Source: Polaribacter sp.
GTDB lineage: Bacteria; Bacteroidota; Bacteroidia; Flavobacteriales; Flavobacteriaceae
DNA length: 64,000 nt
NCBI GenBank assembly: GCA_028343155.1
Contig: JAOLXX010000011.1
Coordinates: 1-64,000, forward strand
Direction of reading: 5' to 3'
Under the pieces are notes generated by a model. It saw only the letters and a program-made list of their open reading frames with translations. It was not told the DNA's origin and ran no database searches. Position 1 is the first letter of the stretch. Each line of letters starts with the position of its first letter. Position numbers and translations under genes: made by a program. Below are positions 52,157 to 61,500 of this stretch, piece after piece.

Positions 52157-53098
52157 TTACATTAAAAATTGTCCACTAATTGAAGTATTGTCTTGCACTT
52201 TGTGCATAACATCCGCAAATAATGGCGCGCAAGATACTACTTTTATTTTAGAAGTCTCCTTCTTTAAAGGAATTGTATCTGAAACAATTAATTCTGTTAA
52301 ACCCGAATTTTCTATTTTCTCATACGCATTTCCAGAAAGTATTGGATGCGTACAAATTGCACGAACACTCAAGGCACCTCTTTCCATCATTAAATTGGCA
52401 GCGTGTGCTAATGTTCCTCCTGTATCAATCATATCGTCGACCAAAATAACATTCTTCCCTTTGACATCTCCAATGAGCTCCATATGAGAAATTACATTGG
52501 CTTTTTTACGTTGTTTGTAACAAATGACCACATCACAATGCAAGTGTTTAGAATAGGCATAGGCTCTTTTAGAACCGCCCATATCTGGTGATGCAATTGT
52601 TAAATTTTTTAAATTTAAACTTTGTACATAAGGCATAAAAATAGTAGAAGCAAACAAATGATCTACCGGTTTTTCAAAGAAACCTTGAATTTGATCTGCA
52701 TGTAGGTCCATGGTCATAATCCTTGTAGCGCCGGCAGACTGCAATAAATTTGCCACTAACTTTGCTCCAATAGCCACCCTAGGCTGATCTTTTCTATCTT
52801 GTCTTGCCCAACCAAAATAGGGCATTACTGCAGTAATATGTCTTGCAGAAGCTCTTTTTGCAGCGTCTAACATCAATAACATTTCCATTAAATTGTCTGC
52901 ATTTGGAAATGTAGAACCAATAATAAAAACGCGTCTTCCACGAACTGATTCTTGAAAGGCTGGTTGGAATTCTCCATCACTAAAATAAGAAGTTTTTACT
53001 TTCCCTAAAGACGTGTTGTATTCTTTGGCAATCTTTTGTGCCAAAACAGTACTTTGTCTGCAGGCAAAAAGTTTTGGGGCTAATTGATTTGTAGGCAT
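52157..53098 (-). CDS. prs: ribose-phosphate pyrophosphokinase
   Basis: FSDGEFQPAFQESVRGRRVFII, MTMDLHADQIQGFF, VILVDDMIDTGGT. Confidence 0.97.
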   Translation of the reverse strand: MPTNQLAPKLFACRQSTVLAQKIAKEYNTSLGKVKTSYFSDGEFQPAFQESVRGRRVFIIGSTFPNADNLMEMLLMLDAAKRASARHITAVMPYFGWARQDRKDQPRVAIGAKLVANLLQSAGATRIMTMDLHADQIQGFFEKPVDHLFASTIFMPYVQSLNLKNLTIASPDMGGSKRAYAYSKHLHCDVVICYKQRKKANVISHMELIGDVKGKNVILVDDMIDTGGTLAHAANLMMERGALSVRAICTHPILSGNAYEKIENSGLTELIVSDTIPLKKETSKIKVVSCAPLFADVMHKVQDNTSISGQFLM

Positions 53099-53222
53099 TT
53101 AGTTGGTATTTTATGTTGGTTTGTAACAAGAAAACAAAAGTAAAATTATTTTTTGAGTTTAGAATTAAATTATTGACTTAAAAAAAAATAATTCAATACA
53201 CTTGTGCTGCAATTAAATACTT

Positions 53223-53279
53223 GCTTAAGTGACGGAATTGGTAGACCTGTCTGTCGACAGGCAGACGCGCTAAATTAGT
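53223..53279 (+). pseudogene. truncated tRNA-Leu 5' half interrupted by a palindromic insertion
   Basis: GCTTAAGTGACGGAATTGGTAGAC[CTGTCTGTCGACAGGCAGAC]GCGCTAAATTAG matches the 5' half of the intact tRNA-Leu at 53533; no matching 3' half follows. Confidence 0.8.
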
Positions 53280-53283
53280 AACG

Positions 53284-53508
53284 ATGTTTTATGAGTATGC
53301 GATTTCTAATATTGAAAAAAACTATATTTACGTTGGCTTAAGTTCAAACTTTGAAGAAAGGTTAAAAAAGATATAATGGATTAAGAGAAAAACAACAAAA
53401 CCTTACCCACTTTACAAACTTTTATCCCTAGAAGAAGCCAAAACAAGACTAGAAGCAAGAAATAGAGAAAAATATTGAAAATCGGGAATAGGTAAAGAAA
53501 AATTACGA
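53284..53508 (+). pseudogene. GIY-YIG endonuclease relic
   Basis: MFYEYAISNIEKNYIYVGLSSNFEERLKKI*..TTKPYPLYKLLSLEEAKTRLEARNREKY*KSGIGKEKLR; stops and compensating frameshifts. Confidence 0.85.
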
Positions 53509-53532
53509 TATTTGCGCCAGTCCAAATAACTT

Positions 53533-53614
53533 GCTCAAGTGGCGGAATTGGTAGACGCGCTGGATTCAAAATCCAGTTCTTTCGAGAGTGTGGGTTCGAT
53601 TCCCACCTTGAGTA
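53533..53614 (+). tRNA. tRNA-Leu (anticodon CAA)
   Basis: GCTCAAG/CTTGAGT acceptor stem, anticodon loop TTCAAAA between CTGGA/TCCAG, T-arm GTGGGTTCGATTCCCAC. Confidence 0.92.
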
Positions 53615-55142
53615 CAAGACGGGAATTTAAGGGTTTTACACCTTTATTTCCCGTTTTTTCTTTGCCACCACCCCTTACCATTATTGATAATACCTCATTT
53701 TCGTAAGGAGTTCGATAAGTATTAGATTTAACGTCATACTCGATATGGTTAGAAAATACAATATTTTGAATATCTTTCTTTATTTCTATATCTCCTTTTT
53801 CCCAAATTCCTTTGTAATCATTGACTAATTCAAGTGATTCGTCAAGGTAGTTTTCGTAGTTCGATAAACCAAACGTGATGTTAGATAGTTCTTTATTTAA
53901 AACATCAATATCAGCTTTAATTTTTGCAGATACTTGTTGAAAAATCTCTTTATCAAGATTTTCAGTTGCATATTTATAATTTACCTTATGTAATCTTGTT
54001 GTTTCTTTTGAAATCTTAGTCAATATTTCTGATTTCTTAATGTTATTTTCATTCTCAATATAGTTAAAAGTATAATTAAGTTGTTTCTTAAATAATGAAA
54101 TATACTTTGTGTCAAATGTATATTTTGACATAAAGTCCTCAAATAAATTATGTAATGGACTTACAGCGGAGTTGTGATGACATTTATTACACTTGTAATA
54201 GTTGTATTTATCTTTCTTTTTATATCCCGTGTAAACACCTCCGCAAGAACATTTCAAATCTCCTTGCAAAGGTCTATTTTTATCCATTTTAGATGTCTTA
54301 TATTTTCTAAACTCAGATTTTTCTCCATTAATTTTCAAAAACATTTCTTCTGAAATTAAAGGTTCGTGTAATCCTTTTACAACCCTCCCATTTAGATGTT
54401 TGTTTGCAATCCAACCACAATAAAATGGGTCTGATAAATATTTAGGTAAACGGCTTTTGGTTATTTTGGAACCAAGAGCTCGTATAACTTTTAAAATCTC
54501 TGTATTACTACATCCATCCGATTTCATCTCAAATGCTTTTTTTATAAAATCAGCTTCCTCGTTGAATTTCAAGGTGTATTTATCAACCTTAGTATAGCCT
54601 TTTGGGGGGATTCCAAGCCAATATCCAGATTCTAATCTTTTTATTGACCCATCAATAACATTCTTTTTTCTGTCTCTATTGTTTTTATTAGCCATAATTA
54701 TCTTTAAATCGGTAAATATCTCCTCGCTAAAGTTATCTATAATTGAGGTTGCACTTGATTCCAAAACCTTGATTCCAAAATCTATTTTTAATTCTTCAAC
54801 AAGTGCTACTGCTTTCATTCCCTCTCTGGAAAATCGAGATAAATCATACACAATAATATAACCAATCTTATTTTTTTTATTTTTTACAAATTTTACCATT
54901 TCTGGAAAATAAGTTCTTTTATTACCTTGTTTTGCACTTTCATAAGCTCCACCAAAACGTTCGACAACATTCAGATTATTATTTATTGCACATTTTTCAC
55001 ATTTTTCGAGTTGAGTTTCTAAACTGAAATTATTTTCTTGCTTTGAGGTTGAAACCCTCGTGTAGATTACCGCATTTGGAAATCTCTCTTTTGTAATAGC
55101 ATTTGATTTTTTACCAAATTTTTTAAATTTTTCGTTTTGCAT
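53535..55142 (-). CDS. large serine recombinase/integrase; 3' end of ORF runs antisense through the tRNA-Leu
   Basis: VIYTRVSTSKQ, IIVYDLSRFSREG, recombinase domain, zinc ribbon CSCG..YYKCNKCH; C-terminal VGIEPTLSKELDFESSASTNSAT is the antisense of the tRNA gene. Confidence 0.9.
   Translation of the reverse strand: MQNEKFKKFGKKSNAITKERFPNAVIYTRVSTSKQENNFSLETQLEKCEKCAINNNLNVVERFGGAYESAKQGNKRTYFPEMVKFVKNKKNKIGYIIVYDLSRFSREGMKAVALVEELKIDFGIKVLESSATSIIDNFSEEIFTDLKIIMANKNNRDRKKNVIDGSIKRLESGYWLGIPPKGYTKVDKYTLKFNEEADFIKKAFEMKSDGCSNTEILKVIRALGSKITKSRLPKYLSDPFYCGWIANKHLNGRVVKGLHEPLISEEMFLKINGEKSEFRKYKTSKMDKNRPLQGDLKCSCGGVYTGYKKKDKYNYYKCNKCHHNSAVSPLHNLFEDFMSKYTFDTKYISLFKKQLNYTFNYIENENNIKKSEILTKISKETTRLHKVNYKYATENLDKEIFQQVSAKIKADIDVLNKELSNITFGLSNYENYLDESLELVNDYKGIWEKGDIEIKKDIQNIVFSNHIEYDVKSNTYRTPYENEVLSIMVRGGGKEKTGNKGVKPLNSRLVLKVGIEPTLSKELDFESSASTNSAT
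53619..53659 (+). terminator. terminator downstream of tRNA-Leu
   Basis: ACGGGAATTTAAGG..CCTTTATTTCCCGT then TTTTTT. Confidence 0.75.
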
Positions 55143-55284
55143 TTGTTATAATTTTAGCTGTTAATAAACTTATATTTTTTAATTTATTAGATATAGTTTC
55201 ACAATCAGTATCTGAGAGTTTTTGGTTATTTAAACTATTTCTTATTTCTTTATTTGATAAAACTTTTAAATCATTATTTTTCAA
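55123..55284 (-). CDS. small hypothetical protein overlapping the recombinase start
   Basis: hand-translated LKNNDLKVLSNKEIRNSLNNQKLSDTDCETISNKLKNISLLTAKIITNAKRKI (TTG start), 20-nt overlap with recombinase ATG. Confidence 0.35.
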   Translation of the reverse strand: MKNNDLKVLSNKEIRNSLNNQKLSDTDCETISNKLKNISLLTAKIITNAKRKI

Positions 55285-55394
55285 TTTTAATGTTAATGTA
55301 GTAGCAGACTTGTTTTAAAAGTTTTTGCTTACCCAATTCGAATACTCGAATTATTTACTTTGGCAGAGTTTCCTCCTTTAGCCCTATTCTATCT

Positions 55395-56264
55395 TTAAAA
55401 ATTTATTTTGAAGTGAAAATCGAAAAGGTTAAGTTTACCATTATGCATATGTGTTTTATATTCTAAATCGGAACCTAACTTTTTTTTATAATTTTCAATT
55501 TTTTTATTGTCTTTTGTGTATTTTAAGCCTAACCTAAGATTTTTTAAAGTGTTATTTTTTTTATTTACTTCAATTTTAGTAACCTCATTATTACTCATAG
55601 CGTTACGTACTATTTTAATAGATTCTTCTTCATCATCACTTAGTATCTTTTTTTGCTTAAAATGGTCGCTTAATCCCAGTTTTACAAAAATTTCATCAAA
55701 AGAAATATATAGATGACTATTGTAAAATCTTCTTATATTTTTATTACCATCATCACTTTCAATATATATGTCAGTATTTATTTCTCCTTCATTATTAAAT
55801 ATTAGAATACCCGATGGTTTTCGATTGTATAGAACCGCAAAAAGGACTTCTTCAAAATCATTTCTTCCTTTATCCTCAACGTAATTAAAATACTTTATAG
55901 TACTGTCAATTTTCCCTTGTATAAATTCCTCTGACTTGCCTTTATGCATTTCTCTAACACCCTTAATTAATGGCTTATACTTTTCCTCCAAATTATCAAA
56001 ACTGCGAACTTTATCAATAATTTTAGCCTTCACGTTTTTAATCTGATTTAATGACATCCCGTAATCACGACAATTTTGTATTACACGAATCCAAAAATAT
56101 TCAGACAAACTAAATCGCATCATCATATTTTTTTCAATATCATTATGTGAATTAAATAATAAGCCCTCTGTTTTCCAATGGTAAATTGTTCTTGAAGCAA
56201 CTCCTAAGTCTTTTGCACTATATACTTTTTCTTGAATTATTGGCAATAAGTTGTGTACATCCAT
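55395..56264 (-). CDS. MerR-like HTH regulator with uncharacterised C-terminal region
   Basis: VYSAKDLGVASRTIYHWKTEGLLF...RFSLSEYFWIRVIQNCRDYGMSLNQIKNVKAKI. Confidence 0.75.
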   Translation of the reverse strand: MDVHNLLPIIQEKVYSAKDLGVASRTIYHWKTEGLLFNSHNDIEKNMMMRFSLSEYFWIRVIQNCRDYGMSLNQIKNVKAKIIDKVRSFDNLEEKYKPLIKGVREMHKGKSEEFIQGKIDSTIKYFNYVEDKGRNDFEEVLFAVLYNRKPSGILIFNNEGEINTDIYIESDDGNKNIRRFYNSHLYISFDEIFVKLGLSDHFKQKKILSDDEEESIKIVRNAMSNNEVTKIEVNKKNNTLKNLRLGLKYTKDNKKIENYKKKLGSDLEYKTHMHNGKLNLFDFHFKINF

Positions 56265-56354
56265 CTTTTTATGTTTTTAATAGCATTTTTAAACGCTTTG
56301 AAACGCAAATGTAATATAAAAATACATATATCCAAGGTATTGGATAAAATTTAT

Positions 56355-56362
56355 TATATTTG
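56355..56362 (+). promoter_or_regulatory. candidate -7 box of the divergent small-ORF operon
   Basis: TATATTTG; no well-spaced -33 TTG. Confidence 0.4.
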
Positions 56363-56389
56363 TTAAACATATAATTAATAATAAAAACT

Positions 56390-56734
56390 ATGGAAATACA
56401 ATGTTTATATAGTGGTGAAGGGTTCAACCCTATTCGTTCAAACCAAAAATTTGCATCCACTAAAAACCGAATCAGCTATCATAATGCTAAACTTAAAAAA
56501 GTAAGGGATGCAAGGGCTTCTATTGATAATAAATTACATAAAAACTACTTGATTTTATTAGAATTAATGAAAGACAAAACAAAAGGAATCTTTCATAAAC
56601 AATTCTTAAAAGGCAAAGGCTATTCATTTAATGTATTAACGCACTACGAAGAGTACAAAGATAAAAATATACACGCTATCTATGACTTTTTAATCATTGA
56701 AGAGGTGAACGGAATACAGATTGTTAGATATTAA
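56390..56734 (+). CDS. hypothetical protein resembling a zinc-finger family that has lost its cysteines
   Basis: CLYSGEGFNPIRSNQKFASTKNRISYHNAKLKKVRDARASIDNKLHKNYLIL. Confidence 0.6.
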   Translation: MEIQCLYSGEGFNPIRSNQKFASTKNRISYHNAKLKKVRDARASIDNKLHKNYLILLELMKDKTKGIFHKQFLKGKGYSFNVLTHYEEYKDKNIHAIYDFLIIEEVNGIQIVRY

Positions 56735-56737
56735 AAT

Positions 56738-56950
56738 ATGATGGATATAACAAAAATACAAACGTATGAGATTCCACCCGAAATTAATATGCTAAAAGAC
56801 AAGAATATGCAATTAACTAATAAAAACAAATATCTTTTAAAACAAGCTAACATTGTTATTAGTGTAATTGCTTTTTCAACATTAGTACTTGGCATACTAA
56901 TATATTATAAACAGAATAAAAAAGTAAATAGCAAAAAGTATGTTGAATAA
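56738..56950 (+). CDS. small single-TM hypothetical protein
   Basis: coiled N-terminus + IVISVIAFSTLVLGILIYY; overlaps the next ORF. Confidence 0.5.
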   Translation: MMDITKIQTYEIPPEINMLKDKNMQLTNKNKYLLKQANIVISVIAFSTLVLGILIYYKQNKKVNSKKYVE

Positions 56951-57137
56951 GAAAAATTTATTTGAAGAGACGAAAAAAGAACTATTACATAATTTATATA
57001 CCAGTAAAATCTTTAAAATAATACAATACGGTGGTATTGCCTTAATTGGTGTTTACAGTCTCGGTTACATTTTTAAGATATTAGCTTATACCAATAATAA
57101 TTTTAAAATATTAAAAGAGAGTGTAAAACTACAATAG
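56940..57137 (+). CDS. small single-TM hypothetical protein
   Basis: IIQYGGIALIGVYSLGYIFKIL; 11-nt overlap with the preceding ORF. Confidence 0.5.
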   Translation: MLNKKNLFEETKKELLHNLYTSKIFKIIQYGGIALIGVYSLGYIFKILAYTNNNFKILKESVKLQ

Positions 57138-57190
57138 TAGCCTACATAGCAAATTGAGATTGCATTTTTAACGTTTTTAAAATGGGGATT

Positions 57191-57219
57191 TTGCTTATAT
57201 AGAATTATTTATATATTTG
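57191..57219 (+). promoter_or_regulatory. promoter TTG-N18-TATATTTG
   Basis: TTG 57191-57193 and TATATTTG 57212-57219, 18-bp spacer, matching the Bacteroidota consensus TTG/TAnnTTTG. Confidence 0.6.
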
Positions 57220-57228
57220 AAAAAAATT

Positions 57229-57744
57229 ATGGAGAACTTTATTAATACATCAATTCTTGCATTTGCTTCAGTTGCAGGCATTCTTATTTTAAATGAATTT
57301 AAAAATTTTATTGTAAATGGGTTTAAAAGAATCCGTACTAAAAAACTTCTTAAGAAAATACCTAATGCTGAAATAAAACAAGCATATATCTATCATAAAT
57401 ACAGCAAAAACATAAATTGGGATTTAGATACAAAAAAGCCTATCAATCAAAAAGGCATACCTAAAGTGAAAATTATTGGATGTTCTGCATTGCCAAGGGT
57501 TTCAATAAGTCTTGATTTTTTAGATATATTTTTCTTCAAAGGAGTCAGTAAAACCATACAAGACATTAAAGATTACTTTATTAATGGAAGTTATAATAGC
57601 ATCGAATGGAGTATTTATAATCAAATTGTAACTTATAAATCAAAAAAAACTCCTATAAAATTTCACCAGTTTGATTCTATTGATGATAAAAAATTAGAAA
57701 AAGAAAAGGCATATCAAAAATTCTTGAAAGATTTTAAATCTTAA
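57229..57744 (+). CDS. hypothetical membrane-anchored protein
   Basis: N-terminal TM; start moved from TTG 57217 to ATG 57229 because the TTG lies in the predicted -7 box. Confidence 0.6.
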   Translation: MENFINTSILAFASVAGILILNEFKNFIVNGFKRIRTKKLLKKIPNAEIKQAYIYHKYSKNINWDLDTKKPINQKGIPKVKIIGCSALPRVSISLDFLDIFFFKGVSKTIQDIKDYFINGSYNSIEWSIYNQIVTYKSKKTPIKFHQFDSIDDKKLEKEKAYQKFLKDFKS

Positions 57745-57884
57745 AAAACTATCTGTACTAATTATAGGGTACACTTGAAATTGTGATAACAGAAATTGTA
57801 AATAATTAACCTAAAACAGCTTTAAACCTTAACGCAAGACACAAAATAAGGGTAAAACGTACACTAACCTAAAATTAGTACAAA

Positions 57885-58493
57885 ATGAAAGTTTTATATA
57901 TACGAACAAGCACTATCGAACAAAACTCTGAAAGACAAAAACAGAATAAAGATGAAACTTATAAAATTATAGAAGATAAATGTTCGGGTGCAATCCCGTT
58001 TTTTGAACGTGAGGGAGGGAAGAAAATATTAGAATTAACAGAAAAAGGAGTTGTCGATGAAATTATCGTTCACGAAATTGACCGCCTGGGAAGAAATCTG
58101 TTAGACATTCTAAAGACCATTGCTTTTTTTAATACCAAAAAGGTGAATATTGAATTTAAAAAGCAAGGGTTAAGAACTTTAAACGAAGATGGCTCAGAAA
58201 ATGATATTTCTAAAATGGTCATCTCTATTTTAGGAGTAGTAGCAGAGATGGAACGTAAGATGATAAGAGAAAGACAGTTAGAAGGTATTGCTATTGCAAA
58301 AGCTAATGGAAGGTATAAAGGCAGAAACAAAGGAACTAAAGAAAATCCATTAGATTTTTTGAATAAAGAAAAAAATAAAAAAGCGTTAGACTATTTAAGC
58401 AAAGGCTACAAACAAATAGAAGTTGCAAAGATAATTGGCTTACATCCTAATACTATTTCAAAGATTAATAGAATAAGACTGCAACTAACGTAG
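57885..58493 (+). CDS. small serine recombinase (resolvase/invertase family)
   Basis: VLYIRTSTIEQNSERQ, VHEIDRLGRNLLDIL, C-terminal HTH KGYKQIEVAKIIGLHPNTISKI. Confidence 0.93.
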   Translation: MKVLYIRTSTIEQNSERQKQNKDETYKIIEDKCSGAIPFFEREGGKKILELTEKGVVDEIIVHEIDRLGRNLLDILKTIAFFNTKKVNIEFKKQGLRTLNEDGSENDISKMVISILGVVAEMERKMIRERQLEGIAIAKANGRYKGRNKGTKENPLDFLNKEKNKKALDYLSKGYKQIEVAKIIGLHPNTISKINRIRLQLT

Positions 58494-58545
58494 AATATTA
58501 TTTTTAAAAATAAAAAATAAAAATAAAGTCGAGGTTATTATGCAT

Positions 58546-61500
58546 TTAACTATTCTCTACAATTTTTATCTCATCTGATGTTAAACCATATAACTTATAA
58601 ACCATTTGGTCTATTTCTTCTTCTAAAATTGAAGTATCTGCTTTTGGGTTGTCTTCTCTAATCGATAAAACTTTATTTACTATTGATTCAACTTTTAAAA
58701 TATCTCCATCAGATGATACAATAATCGGTAAACTATCAAAATAGTCACCAAACCATTTTATACCATCTTTACCCCAAACAACAGAACCAAGTTTAAAATA
58801 AAAAAAAATTAATTTAGAATTTAGAATAGCAGAGTAATACCTCAGATTACTCCCAATTGCAAATGATGTGCTATCAATTGAGTACTCAGATTTAGATGAT
58901 ATTGCAAATGAATTAATGCTGGCTAATTTAGTCCAAATTAACTTTTCTTGGACAAAAGAATCGTAATACGAACAATTTCGAAGTTCATACCATTTTTTTG
59001 AACCTTTTCTTGCTTCATAAACATTTTCTAATTTTGCTCTATGTTTTTCTAAGTAAGTATATACCTCTGGATATTCTTCAATATCTATATTAGTCTTTGA
59101 TAATATAATATAATTGGAATAATCTTTAGTAAAATACCTTTTAATTTCAGCTCCTTTTAAAACTGGTTTTAGTATTTCACTGTTTTTGGAGTTAATATTA
59201 ATCATAGCGTCACCTATATTTTTATCAATAATAAAAATTCCATTTGCACCCGTAGTAATTCCACGATTTATTTTTAAATCTTTAACACTTTTTAGAGGCT
59301 TACCTTTGCTTTCAATTTTCTCTTTTAGTTCAAGTATTTTATTCGATGTAAATATCCATTGCCTACTATCAAAAAAACGTTGACTTATTTTTATTGATAA
59401 ACCATTTGAAATATTTTGAATAGAAAAGGCTTGTTTCAACTCTTTAACATCTATTACGTTTATCGTATTCTTTGATAAATTTCTATCATTTTTACATAAT
59501 ATAGAAATAAGTGTGCCTACATTAGCTTCATCAAAAATATCAACATTATTTATATTTATTAAAGATGTTAACTCAAATTTAGATAAGTAATTTCTTGTGC
59601 TTTTTCCATAATTCGTGCTACAAAATCTATTAGAAGTAATGTAAGAAAGGTGACCAAATTCACTTAATATTTCAATTCCTTTTTCAAAGAAAATGGAATA
59701 TATATCACCAGTCCTCTCGAATACTTTATATTTTGAAAAATAATTCATAGATGAGTATTCTGAATATTGTATCTGAAAATAAGGCGGATTACCAATAATA
59801 GCATCAAAACCTATATAAGTGCCATCTTCGGATAACACTTCGGGAAACTCAAAACGCCATTCAAAGGCATTATGATAAATGGCATTATTTACAATTTCTT
59901 CTTTTTCTAAAAAGGCTTTTTCAGCTTTAGATTTTAGTTTTTTAAGGGCATCTTTTTCTGCCTTCTTAATTTTTTCTCCAAAGTTTTTTAAGTTGCTTTG
60001 TCTTTCTTGCTCGTTAATTAAATCTCCTTGCACCTTTTGGTATTTACTCAAAAAAGCATTGTCTAAGGTACTTTTAAAATTATTTTTAACTTCGTTAATA
60101 ATTTCTAAAACAGCTCTTTTACGTTCTTTACTATTGGTTTCTTTATATTCTAAAACAGCATTTTTATAGTCGAGAAAAGAATAATTTACCTCTTTATTTT
60201 TAAAGGCACCTTTTAAATCATCTTCTAAATTAAACCTACTTATTAAAGAATTACCGCATTTTATATTTATATCAATATTAGGTAATGTTTGAAGTCTATT
60301 CTCTTGCGTATAATAAGCGTTTTTAAGGAGTTCTATCCATAAACGAAGCCTACATATTTTTACAGAGTTTGGATTAATATCTACTCCAAATAAACAGTTT
60401 TCTATTAAAGTTTGTTTCTCGTGAAATAGTGTGTGTTGTATTCTTGCACTTTCTTTATCCTTGGGGTTGTATTCAAACAACAAACCGTTATCATCAATTA
60501 CATACAGCTCATCATTTACAATTTCTATATCACAACGTAAAGGCACTCCTTTTGCATCTATTAAAATGCGTAGTTCGTTTTTTATAACAATTAATTCATT
60601 TAAGGCACTTACTAAAAAATGACCAGAGCCAACCGCTGGGTCGCATATTTTCACACTATCTACAACGGCGTTTAAGCGTTTTAAATCATCCACTTTAAAT
60701 AATCTACTACAATAAGACTGTAAGTCCTCAAAACTTTCTATTTGGTCGTTTTCTTGTTCTTTAAATTTTTGAATTACGGTTCTCCTTATAGTTTCTCTAC
60801 ACATATACATTGTTATATATGCGGGTGTGTAAAAAGAACCTTCTTTATACCCATTAATCTTTTCGAAAATTAAACCCAAAACAGAGGCATTAATTAAAGA
60901 TTTGGTTTCTAAATTGTCCTCAATGCCTTCACTTCCATCTGTTGCAAAATCATAGGCATCTAAAAATTGAAAGAGATATTCTAAGGTTGCTAATTTCCCT
61001 TTTTGCTTTTTACCGTTGGCATCTTTTAAAATTGTTCCACTGTAAATGGTAATATCGTCATTGTTTAATGCTGATATTTCAAAGGCTTCATTTTCTAATG
61101 TATTTCTCTCAAATAATGAACTATTTAAGTAGGGTATGTCTTTATATTTATCTTTGTATTTTGGATGTCTTTCACTTATTGGTTTTGCTAATGCAGAGAA
61201 AAATAAATCATTTAAGTCATCAAAACCATTTATGAAATCAGCATTTAAGAATTTGTATTTTTCATCTTTTTTGTGATAAGCTAATAGTTGAGATTCTAAT
61301 AGTTTTAAGAATAAAATTCTATTTACCCAAGTTAAACATAGTTCTAAACCCGCATCAAAAGATTTTTCTTCCCCGTTAGGTATGCTCTTTATGTTAGACA
61401 AATAATCTCTATCTTCTAATATTACAATAGCATTTTCCAATAAAGACGCATAATCTCTATTGTTTTCACCTTTACGATTAATTACTTTTTTGCCTTTGTC

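Noticed and set aside
53381-53617. 78-aa minus-strand ORF MYSRWESNPHSRKNWILNPARLPIPP...
   Set aside because: Antisense translation of tRNA-Leu (a familiar artefact) plus the GIY-YIG relic, not a protein.
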